DNA of 64,000 bases from Nostoc sp. ATCC 53789 (GTDB lineage Bacteria; Cyanobacteriota; Cyanobacteriia; Cyanobacteriales; Nostocaceae): assembly GCF_009873495.1 (NCBI RefSeq), contig NZ_CP046703.1, positions 1,984,001 through 2,048,000 on the forward strand. Reading direction: 5' to 3'. Under the pieces are notes generated by a model that had not been told where the DNA came from, ran no database searches, and saw only the letters and a program-made list of their open reading frames with translations. The position numbers were made by a program, and so were the translations under genes. Below are positions 17,375 through 24,274 of this stretch, in pieces. Every line of letters begins with the position of its first letter. Position 1 is the stretch's first letter.

Positions 17375-17467
17375 TTTCTCACACCAAGTAGAAACAAATA
17401 TTTATGGTTTGAGAATTCTCAAACAGCGTAACTATCAAAACAGACAATCCAAAATCTAAAATCGGTA

Positions 17468-18574
17468 TTACACCTCCCGCATACCTAAACCAAGTACAAT
17501 CGCCAAGCCAGAGCGTTGTACCTGTGGATATTTATCAGTGTCAACTTCTAACGACAAAGACCCAATTGGATCTATTTGGGTAGTTGGTAAGCTCAATCGT
17601 TGGGTAAAGAATTCATCTAGCTGTTGGAGTCCGCCTCCTGGCCCAGCTAATAAAATCTGCGCTACCTCCAAATTTTCACTTTGATTAAGGTAAAAATCGA
17701 TTGAACGGCGCAGTTCATCCGTTAGCTCTCCCAATACTCTTAATATGGCTGCCATACCAGGATCGATTTCGGTAACACCGGTTTTCCCACCATCTAGGGG
17801 AGTTGGGGGAATAATCATTCCGTGTAACAGTTCCATATCTCGTGATGTGGGTAAGCTCATTGCCCTTGCTAACGCAGTTTGCATTTGATAAGTGCCTATG
17901 GGCACTGTGCGCGAAAATTGCGGTACTCCGTTAACAATGATGGCGATTTCTGTACTGTCGAACTCTATATCAACTAGGACTGCTGCTTCTTGCGGCCCAA
18001 ATTGTCGTAGTTGCTCACGAATAGTCCTAATCAGGGCAAAACTGTTAATTTCTAAAACATCAATTTGTAGTCCTGCCTGTTCGAATGTACTTATATAGGT
18101 ATCCGTTATTTCCTTGCGAGTGGCTACTAGAAGTACATGTACTTTTTCAATGCCATCCTCATCTACAAAGTAGTCAAGTTTTTGATAATCTACATCAGCT
18201 TCTTCACGAGGATAGGGTAAATACAAACCTGCTTCATGGTTTAGCACCATTTCTCGCAGTTCTTTGTCATCTAACTCCGTTGGTACAGGTATAATCCGAA
18301 CGATGGAATCTCGCCCTGGTACACCAGTGGCAACACGAGTAGTTTTGATTTTGCTTTCAGCTAGCGCCTGCTGGATTAATTGCGCCATTGCTGCGGGATC
18401 GGTGATTTGACCATCGGTAACTACGCCTTCTGGAACTGCTACCGATGTAAAGGTTTCTAGTTTCAAGCCTTGACGCTGTTTGCGTAGCTGAACTACATTT
18501 ACCCGTTCGGGAGCAAGTTCAATGCCGACCCCTTTATTCGATTTGCCAAACAGACGATTGAATTTTTGTACCAC
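17468..18574 (-). CDS. pilM: Type IV pilus actin-like ATPase PilM
   Basis: 368 residues with the FtsA/MreB-type fold. Visible are KGVGIELAPERVNVVQLRKQ (phosphate 1 region), ATGVPGRDSIVRIIPVP, AAVLVDIEFDSTEIAIIVNG (phosphate 2) and ILLAGPGGGLQQLDEFF (adenosine motif). PilM forms a cytoplasmic ring that binds the PilN N-terminus. It is the first gene of the operon. The 153-bp divergent spacer to the sugar-binding lipoprotein gene contains a perfect 16-bp palindrome at 18628-18643. Confidence 0.93.
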   Translation of the reverse strand: MVQKFNRLFGKSNKGVGIELAPERVNVVQLRKQRQGLKLETFTSVAVPEGVVTDGQITDPAAMAQLIQQALAESKIKTTRVATGVPGRDSIVRIIPVPTELDDKELREMVLNHEAGLYLPYPREEADVDYQKLDYFVDEDGIEKVHVLLVATRKEITDTYISTFEQAGLQIDVLEINSFALIRTIREQLRQFGPQEAAVLVDIEFDSTEIAIIVNGVPQFSRTVPIGTYQMQTALARAMSLPTSRDMELLHGMIIPPTPLDGGKTGVTEIDPGMAAILRVLGELTDELRRSIDFYLNQSENLEVAQILLAGPGGGLQQLDEFFTQRLSLPTTQIDPIGSLSLEVDTDKYPQVQRSGLAIVLGLGMREV

Positions 18575-18627
18575 AGTTGTGCCCGATGGACTGCTAAATT
18601 GAAAATTTAAATTTGTTGTGGATAGAA

Positions 18628-18643
18628 ACGTAATATATTACGT
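18628..18643. promoter_or_regulatory. Perfect 16-bp palindrome in the pilM/SBP divergent spacer
   Basis: ACGTAATATATTACGT lies 54 bp before pilM and 85 bp before the solute-binding protein gene. Its position suits an operator. However, the CGTCTC(T)AC that follows it resembles a dispersed palindrome family of Nostoc genomes, so it may simply be a repeat. Confidence 0.45.
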
Positions 18644-18727
18644 CTCTACACGTAATTTATTTAGCCTATAATCTCGACAATTCTGTCTAAGCTTTTCACA
18701 CTGATCAAGCGTAAAAATACTGGGAAA

Positions 18728-20026
18728 ATGATTCAATTGCGAAAATTTAAACAACTTCTTGCTTTGGCACTGCTTGGCTTATTAACCAGTTGGATTGTAA
18801 GTTGCAGCACAGGTAATGTTAGTACAAATACAAAACAAGCTAATTCAGGAGGGTCAACTATTGAGTTTTGGACAATGCAACTCCAACCTCAATTTACCGA
18901 CTACTTCAAAAACCTAATTGCAAATTTTGAATCACAAAATCCAGGTATAAAGATTAACTGGGTTGATGTGCCTTGGGCAGCTATGGAGAACAAAATTTTA
19001 ACAGCTGTCTCAGCAAAAACGCCACCTGATGTAGTTAACCTCAATCCGGGTTTCGCTTCCCAACTGGCGGGTCGAAATGCCTGGTTAGATTTAGATACGA
19101 AAGTCTCAAACGATATACGTTCCTCCTATCTACCGAATATCTGGAAAGCCAGTACGCTTAATGGCAAGAGTTTTGGGTTTCCCTGGTATCTCACCACAAG
19201 GTTAACCATTTATAACACTGATTTATTAAAACAGGCAGGTATCAATAAGGTACCCGCAACCTACGCAGAATTAGCACAAGCAGCACAACAAATTAAAGAT
19301 AAGACTGGCAAATATGCCTTTTTTGTAACTTTCGTACCGCAAGATTCCGGTGAAGTGCTGGAATCTTTCGTGCAAATGGGAGTCAGTCTAATAGATGCTG
19401 AGGGGAAAGCAGCGTTTAATTCAGCACAAGGTAAGGCAGCGTTTCAATACTGGGTAGATTTGTATAAAAAAGGGCTACTGCCTAAAGAGGCTTTAACACA
19501 AGGACATCGCCATGCGATCGATTTATATCAATCTGGAGAAACTGTGTTTCTAGCTTCTGGACCAGAGTTTCTGAAAACGATCGCTAATAATGCCCCGAAA
19601 ATCGCCCAAGCTTCAGCAATAGCACCTCAACTCACTGGTGACACAGGTAAGAAAAATGTCGCAGTAATGAACATAGTTATTCCCCGCGACACGAAACAAC
19701 CAGATGGCGCTGTGAAGTTTGCTTCATTTGTCACCAATGACGAAAATCAGTTAGCCTTTGCGAAAGCTGCAAATGTTTTACCTTCTACAGTCAAGGCATT
19801 GTCTGATAGTTACTTTACAGATGTTCCAGCTAATGCTTCAACAATAGAAAAAGCGCGAGTTATGAGTGCTAAAGAACTAAAAAAGGCAGAAATATTAACC
19901 CCTAATTTGAAGGATTTTAACAAACTGCAAAAGGCAATTTATGAGAATTTACAAGCAGCAATGTTAGGAGAGAAGAATGTAGATAAAGCTGTAGAAGATG
20001 CGGCGCAGGAGTGGAACAACAGATAA
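18728..20026 (+). CDS. ABC-transporter sugar-binding lipoprotein
   Basis: 432 residues. A lipoprotein signal (FKQLLALALLGLLTSWIVSC) puts the lipid-modified cysteine at about residue 26. The mature part is a type 1 extracellular solute-binding protein: STIEFWTMQLQPQF, NPGIKINWVDVPWAAMENKI, PPDVVNLNPGFASQLAGR, FPWYLTTRLTIYNTDLLKQA, and a C-terminal MNIVIPRDTKQPDGAVKF. This group usually delivers oligosaccharides, glycerol phosphate or compatible solutes to MalFG-type permeases. No permease or ATPase gene is next to it, so substrate is unknown and the other parts must be elsewhere. It is divergent from the pilus operon. Confidence 0.85.
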   Translation: MIQLRKFKQLLALALLGLLTSWIVSCSTGNVSTNTKQANSGGSTIEFWTMQLQPQFTDYFKNLIANFESQNPGIKINWVDVPWAAMENKILTAVSAKTPPDVVNLNPGFASQLAGRNAWLDLDTKVSNDIRSSYLPNIWKASTLNGKSFGFPWYLTTRLTIYNTDLLKQAGINKVPATYAELAQAAQQIKDKTGKYAFFVTFVPQDSGEVLESFVQMGVSLIDAEGKAAFNSAQGKAAFQYWVDLYKKGLLPKEALTQGHRHAIDLYQSGETVFLASGPEFLKTIANNAPKIAQASAIAPQLTGDTGKKNVAVMNIVIPRDTKQPDGAVKFASFVTNDENQLAFAKAANVLPSTVKALSDSYFTDVPANASTIEKARVMSAKELKKAEILTPNLKDFNKLQKAIYENLQAAMLGEKNVDKAVEDAAQEWNNR

Positions 20027-20041
20027 ATTCGTAATTCGTAA

Positions 20042-21337
20042 TTATGATTTACGAATTATATTGGTGGTTGCTAAAAAATCGCCTACTAGATAAAGGGAAC
20101 CACATAAAACGATTAAATTGTCTGTGGTGGTTGAGATTGCGGCTTCTAGTGCTGTAAATAAATCTGGATGGATTTGGCGATCGCTTAATTGGGGACAGAT
20201 GCTATAAGCTAGGTTTGCTAAGGAGTCTAGATCGGCAGAAGTTCTACCTGGCCAGGATTCTACTGGTATTGGTACTAAAAAAAGGCGATCGCCGGGGCGC
20301 AGTAGGGCGGCAAAAATATCAGCATGATCCTTATCGGAAAACATTCCCATAACCCAAGTGATGGGCTTGGGATTAACTGCGTCTAAGCTATCAACATACT
20401 GACGAAGAACTTGGGCGGCGGCAGTATTATGAGCGCCATCAAGTAATATTTTATGGTTGTTCCAGGTAGCCCATTGCATCCGCCCTGGCCATTGAGTTTT
20501 TGCCATGCCCTTAATTATGGCTTCTTCAGAAATCTGCCAACCCTGTTGTTGGAGAATTTCTAAAGCTGCTATTGCCAAAGCTGAATTTGCTAATTGAATT
20601 TGTCCGGCTAATGGCAAAGGATATTTAATTAATTGAGAGTTTTGAAGTGTTTGATATTCTGCCCATCCTGTAGCGATTTGACGGGCAGGTTGAGGCGTAA
20701 AAATTGGACATTCTAATTCTAAAGCGCGCGATCGCACAACTTCTTCTGCATCCGGTGGCAATTGCCCAACTACAACGGGACATCCAGGTTTGAGAATACC
20801 TGCTTTTTCTCTAGCAATATCCGCGACGGTGGGGCCAAGTTGCTGCCAATGTTCTCGACTGATGGAAGTAATGATAGTAACTATGGGTTCCAAGCAGACA
20901 TTGGTAGCATCTAAGCGCCCTCCTAGTCCGACTTCTACCACAGCCACATCTACTTGCTGCTGGGCAAAGTATAACCAAGCGGCCGCCGTAATTACTTCAA
21001 ACTGAGTTGCCGATTCGTCTTCAGGGCGAATCACTCCTTGGACTTTTTCTAATAATTGGCTCAATTCCTCAGAAGAAATTGGCTGTTCATTCAGACAAAT
21101 ACGTTCCGTCCAATCGACTAAATGCGGTGAAGTGTAGCGTCCTGTACGATAACCAGCCTCAGTAAGTACCGAGGAAAGATAGGCACAGACGGAACCTTTG
21201 CCATTAGTGCCAGCAACGTGAATTACTGGGACTTGCTGATGAGGATTGCCGAGATTTGCCAATAAGTTGACAATGCGATCGAGTCCCAGATGGACACCAA
21301 AGCGTTGAAGAGGTTGTATTACAGAATCGATATTCAA
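20042..21337 (-). CDS. folC: Bifunctional folylpolyglutamate/dihydrofolate synthase
   Basis: 431 residues from the TTG at 21337. It shows the P-loop VAGTNGKGSVCAYL, the Mur-ligase-type YTSPHLVDWTERICLN, GLGGRLDATNVCLEP, and the ligand motif LLDGAHNTAAA. FolC adds glutamate to dihydropteroate and to folates. An in-frame ATG at 21493 would add 52 residues, but these are translated from interspersed repeats (including the 64-bp repeat at 21394-21457) and are unlike the family. I prefer TTG, giving MNIDSVIQPLQRFGVHLG, which matches the usual N-terminus; no good ribosome site precedes either. psbY lies just upstream on the same strand. Confidence 0.88.
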   Translation of the reverse strand: MNIDSVIQPLQRFGVHLGLDRIVNLLANLGNPHQQVPVIHVAGTNGKGSVCAYLSSVLTEAGYRTGRYTSPHLVDWTERICLNEQPISSEELSQLLEKVQGVIRPEDESATQFEVITAAAWLYFAQQQVDVAVVEVGLGGRLDATNVCLEPIVTIITSISREHWQQLGPTVADIAREKAGILKPGCPVVVGQLPPDAEEVVRSRALELECPIFTPQPARQIATGWAEYQTLQNSQLIKYPLPLAGQIQLANSALAIAALEILQQQGWQISEEAIIKGMAKTQWPGRMQWATWNNHKILLDGAHNTAAAQVLRQYVDSLDAVNPKPITWVMGMFSDKDHADIFAALLRPGDRLFLVPIPVESWPGRTSADLDSLANLAYSICPQLSDRQIHPDLFTALEAAISTTTDNLIVLCGSLYLVGDFLATTNIIRKS

Positions 21338-21393
21338 AGAAGGGGAGTGGGGAGTGGGGAGTAGGGAGTCGGGGCAGGGGAAGCAGGGGAGAC

Positions 21394-21457
21394 AAGGGGA
21401 CAAGAGGTGAGAACTTGAAACAAGTCTTTCCCCTTGTCCCCAATTCTCCTTGTCCCC
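21394..21457 (+). repeat. 64-bp hairpin repeat, copy 3 of 3
   Basis: Identical to 1733-1796 and 6818-6881. It sits between psbY and the core of folC and is flanked by GGGGCAGGGGAAGC and CCCATGCCCTATGCC runs. Confidence 0.9.
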
Positions 21458-21502
21458 AAGTCCTCTTGCCCATGCCCTATGCCCCATGCCCAATTAATGA
21501 AT

Positions 21503-21628
21503 TTAGGCTTCCCGATCCAAAAAGCCTTGAATTTGTCTTAAAGCCGCAGCGCCAATATTAAACACTGCCCAACTAGCAGCAATGACAACTGGTGCTAAAA
21601 CGATCGCTATACGGTAATCGATATCCAT
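21503..21628 (-). CDS. psbY: Photosystem II protein Y
   Basis: A 41-residue reading frame: [20 protein letters not shown], then [20 protein letters not shown] and A. One membrane helix (about 6-26) followed by an amphipathic tail matches PsbY (Ycf32), a small subunit at the periphery of photosystem II near cytochrome b559. Length and the MD(I/W)xxR start agree with cyanobacterial PsbY. A purine-rich GAGAGGGG stretch lies about 10 bases upstream of the ATG on the minus strand. It is upstream of folC on the same strand, separated by the repeat-filled spacer. Confidence 0.88.
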   Translation of the reverse strand: MDIDYRIAIVLAPVVIAASWAVFNIGAAALRQIQGFLDREA

Positions 21629-21839
21629 ATCTAGAACCCCTCTCTTAAGTAGAAATTAAAGTTTTGTCAACTGCTCTCATTTTTATTTTTAGCTGAAGTG
21701 GGTAACTTTTCCCAACATATATGTAAAGAATGTTTAAATTATTGGTCATTGGGAATTGGGAATTGGGAATTGGGCATTGGGAATTGGGCATTGGGAAGAA
21801 TGAAGAATATTAATATTGCCCAGTCCCTAATCCCTAACC

Positions 21840-22125
21840 CGGATTTCTCACACATGGTGTAGGCTTCAGGGGAAGAGGAGTGTGGGAAGTGTGGGGAGTG
21901 TGGCTTTCAAGGGTAGGTTTTTTAGAATCTCAAAAATAGTTGAGAAAATTCTCAATTGTTTAAAGTGGTTTGGTCATTTCAGGATTTCAGCCGATGCTTA
22001 AATCCTGAAATGACCAAATACAAAATACCTACCCTTGAAAGGGGGAGTGTGGGGGGTAAGACTTGTTCCCCATCCTCCCACACTTCCCACGCCTCCCACA
22101 CCCCTTGGATTTCTCACAAGTGAGA
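21840..22125. repeat. Interspersed element with a second fold-back nested inside
   Basis: The outer parts (about 21840-21904 and 22041-22125) read ATTTCTCAC ... GTGTGGGGAGTGTG ... CCCATCCTCCCACAC ... ATTTCTCACAAGTGAGAAAT. The same layout occurs, uninterrupted, at about 27156-27286. Between them sits 21905-22040, bounded by TTTCAAGGGTAGGT and its exact complement ACCTACCCTTGAAA. Inside that is a perfect 19-bp hairpin (21969-21987 with 22000-22018, TTTGGTCATTTCAGGATTT). So a 136-bp miniature element appears to have jumped into a copy of the outer repeat. Confidence 0.8.
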
Positions 22126-22644
22126 AATAAAGCCAATATCAGTCCCTTTCCCAGCATGAACTAAAGCTAACTTTTGGTAACGTTTAGCGTGTTCAATTAG
22201 TTCTGCGGCTTCAGTCTCTGTTAATTGTCGTAACACTTTGCCTGGAACACCTACAACTAGTGACAAAGGCGGTATATTTTTAGTTACGACTGCGCCAGCA
22301 CCAATAATGCTACCAGCACCCACTCGTACCCCGTCCAAAATAACCGCGCCAATGCCAATCAAGCTTCCACGCTCAATATAAGCGGAATGTACCACAGCGC
22401 GATGCCCTACGGTAACATGATCTTCTAAAATTGTCGGAAAACCAGGATCGCCATGTAGAATTGCACCATCTTGAATATTTGTGCATTCGCCAATTTCAAT
22501 GCGTTCTACATCTGCTCTAACTACTGCTCCATACCAAATGCTCACCCCTGCTGCTATATTTACCGAACCCATAACAACAGCATTGGCTGCGATGAAGGCA
22601 GCTTGAGAAAAATCAGGAGATGTCCAGTAAGAAGCGGTAGACAC
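22114..22644 (-). CDS. Gamma-carbonic-anhydrase-family hexapeptide protein
   Basis: 176 residues built of left-handed beta-helix hexapeptide repeats: ANAVVMGSVNIAAGVSIWYG, GAVILDGVRVGAGSIIGAGA. The gamma-carbonic-anhydrase zinc histidines are visible (AILHGDPG, TVGHRAVVH), as is the WYGAVVRADVERIEIGECTNIQDGA block. The protein is related to YrdA/PaaY and to the CcmM N-domain but lacks RuBisCO-like repeats. Enzyme activity is possible but unproven for this subgroup. It is a monocistronic gene; the 3' end abuts the nested repeat. Confidence 0.85.
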   Translation of the reverse strand: MSTASYWTSPDFSQAAFIAANAVVMGSVNIAAGVSIWYGAVVRADVERIEIGECTNIQDGAILHGDPGFPTILEDHVTVGHRAVVHSAYIERGSLIGIGAVILDGVRVGAGSIIGAGAVVTKNIPPLSLVVGVPGKVLRQLTETEAAELIEHAKRYQKLALVHAGKGTDIGFISHL

Positions 22645-22884
22645 GATAGAATATGAATAATGGTACCAAGGAACACTGGAGAAACTCCAACCTTTGAGGC
22701 TGGTTGCACGACCAGGATATCACAGCGTCAAGCCTCTACGCTGAGGAGAACACTAGTGAACAATGTTATTGCCGCAACTCTGTGTCTGTGCAGCAGTCAA
22801 CAAGTAACCCAAAGTGGTAGAGCAGAAGTGTATAATCCAATACACTAGTGCTGGTGAAGACAAAATTATGTTTGTACGCACTTC

Positions 22885-23397
22885 ATGATGAATCCAGGCT
22901 TTCAGTACCCGATGTTTGGGCCGGAAATACAGTGTCCCCATTGTCGCCAGACTATTCCGGCGCTGACATTAACAGATACCTATTTGTGTCCGCGTCATGG
23001 CGCTTTTGAAGCTAATCCTCAAAATGGAGAGTTAATCCATTTGCAATCAGGCCGTCATTGGCGGAGGTGGAATAATGACTGGTATAGGCAGCATACTCAT
23101 CCCGATGGTATTCGGTTTGAAATTCACGAAGCATTAGATAAGCTCTATACCCAAGGTTATCGAGCCACAAAAGTGATTATTGCTCACCGCTATCAGGAAT
23201 TGATGAGTGGCTATTTAGAACGCAGTACACCTTGGCGTTCTGGACAACCAGAAGTTACGGCTGCTCGACTATACGGCTTACCGGTAGAGTTTAGCCCCGA
23301 TACCTCAGAAGATCCCTGTTGGGAAGTGATTAATTTTGACTTGGAAAAAGAGCCTGGTGTCCCTGTACGCTACCCTTATTTCAGGTTGTTTGAGTAA
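22885..23397 (+). CDS. Conserved cyanobacterial protein (TIGR02652-type)
   Basis: 170 residues. An N-terminal CPHC and a later C-PRHG (IQCPHCRQTIPALTLTDTYL, CPRHGAFEANP) look like a zinc ribbon at about 17-45. The middle is Trp/Arg-rich (GRHWRRWNNDWYRQHTHPDG) and residues 80-170 are a compact alpha/beta region (LDKLYTQGYRATKVIIAHRY). I recognise it as the family known only as TIGR02652, confined to cyanobacteria; its function is unknown. Two tandem ATGs (22885, 22888) are both possible starts. Confidence 0.75.
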   Translation: MMNPGFQYPMFGPEIQCPHCRQTIPALTLTDTYLCPRHGAFEANPQNGELIHLQSGRHWRRWNNDWYRQHTHPDGIRFEIHEALDKLYTQGYRATKVIIAHRYQELMSGYLERSTPWRSGQPEVTAARLYGLPVEFSPDTSEDPCWEVINFDLEKEPGVPVRYPYFRLFE

Positions 23398-23685
23398 TGA
23401 TCATTAGTCATTAGTCATTAGTCATTAGTCATTGGTCATTGGTCATTGGTCATTAGTGAATCAGGGATTACCAAGAAAAAAATTATCCAATCTTGTGGGG
23501 TGGACATCTTGTCCGCCCTTGGTTATGGGTGGGCGAGACGCTCTGAATTGATACCTAAGAGCGGGCTGCATCAATGGCAGAAACCACTGCCCATAGTTCT
23601 CTCGTCCCCACAAGAAGAATTGGATTTAGTTAAAAGTGCCTAAACAAAGGACAAAGGACAAGTGACAAAGGACAAGTGACAAATT
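23398..23685. repeat. Repeat-filled spacer
   Basis: 23400-23456 is a run of CATTAGT/CATTGGT heptamers. 23461-23545 is the dispersed AGGGATTACCAAGAAA...CTTGTGGGGTGGACATCTTG element. 23641-23680 is a run of AAAGGACAAGTGAC heptamers ending just before the VOC gene. A 65-codon open frame across it (23446-23643) is repeat-derived and not called. Confidence 0.7.
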
Positions 23686-24132
23686 ATGCACCACGCTTCT
23701 ATTCGGACTGCGAATATTCATCGAGCGATCGCTTTCTACGAACATTTAGGATTTACAATTTCGGAACGCTTTACTACAGGCTACACGCTAGCTTGCTGGA
23801 TGGAAGGATTGGGCGGCAGAATTGAACTGATCCAAATTCCTGAGCCAAAGCCAGCCCCAGATGCCTTTGCTGACGAGCATTATGTGGGGTATTATCATCT
23901 CTCGTTCGATTTAACTGAGATTACACCAGATTTACCTAGCTGGTTGACTAATTTACAAGAACGTGTTTTAACTGCGGCGACTGAGAGTCAAACCGAAGAA
24001 TTACAACCGTTAAAGGTACTTTTAGAACCGACACAACAGCAAATAGGCGATCGCATTTACGAAGTAGCTTTCATCGCTGATACTGATGGCTTACCTCTGG
24101 AATTCATTCGGGTTCTACCAAAATTGCCATAA
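23686..24132 (+). CDS. VOC-superfamily (glyoxalase-like) protein
   Basis: 148 residues, two beta-alpha-beta-beta-beta modules. MHHASIRTANIHRAIAFYEH gives the first metal-site histidine and GRIELIQIPEP the usual Glu. GYYHLSFDL and DTDGLPLEFIRVLPK supply the second pair. These spacings fit a metal-binding vicinal-oxygen-chelate enzyme such as lactoylglutathione lyase or a dioxygenase, but the substrate cannot be told. The ATG directly follows TGACAAATT heptamers. It stands alone between a TIGR02652-type gene and the M16 peptidase gene. Confidence 0.8.
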   Translation: MHHASIRTANIHRAIAFYEHLGFTISERFTTGYTLACWMEGLGGRIELIQIPEPKPAPDAFADEHYVGYYHLSFDLTEITPDLPSWLTNLQERVLTAATESQTEELQPLKVLLEPTQQQIGDRIYEVAFIADTDGLPLEFIRVLPKLP

Positions 24133-24274
24133 TTTAGCTTTTTTATTACCTTTATTGCTAATATATTGTTTTTCTGTATTGTTGCCGAGGTAACAGATTT
24201 TTTTGCCATATTTAACTATGGTCACTCACCAAAATAATTATGTAAATTAATTTACAGGTATATTTCCTAAGTAC

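Noticed and set aside
23446..23643. 65-codon frame between the TIGR02652-type and VOC genes
   Set aside because: Begins in CATTGGT heptamers and runs through a dispersed GTGGGGTGGACATCTTG element.
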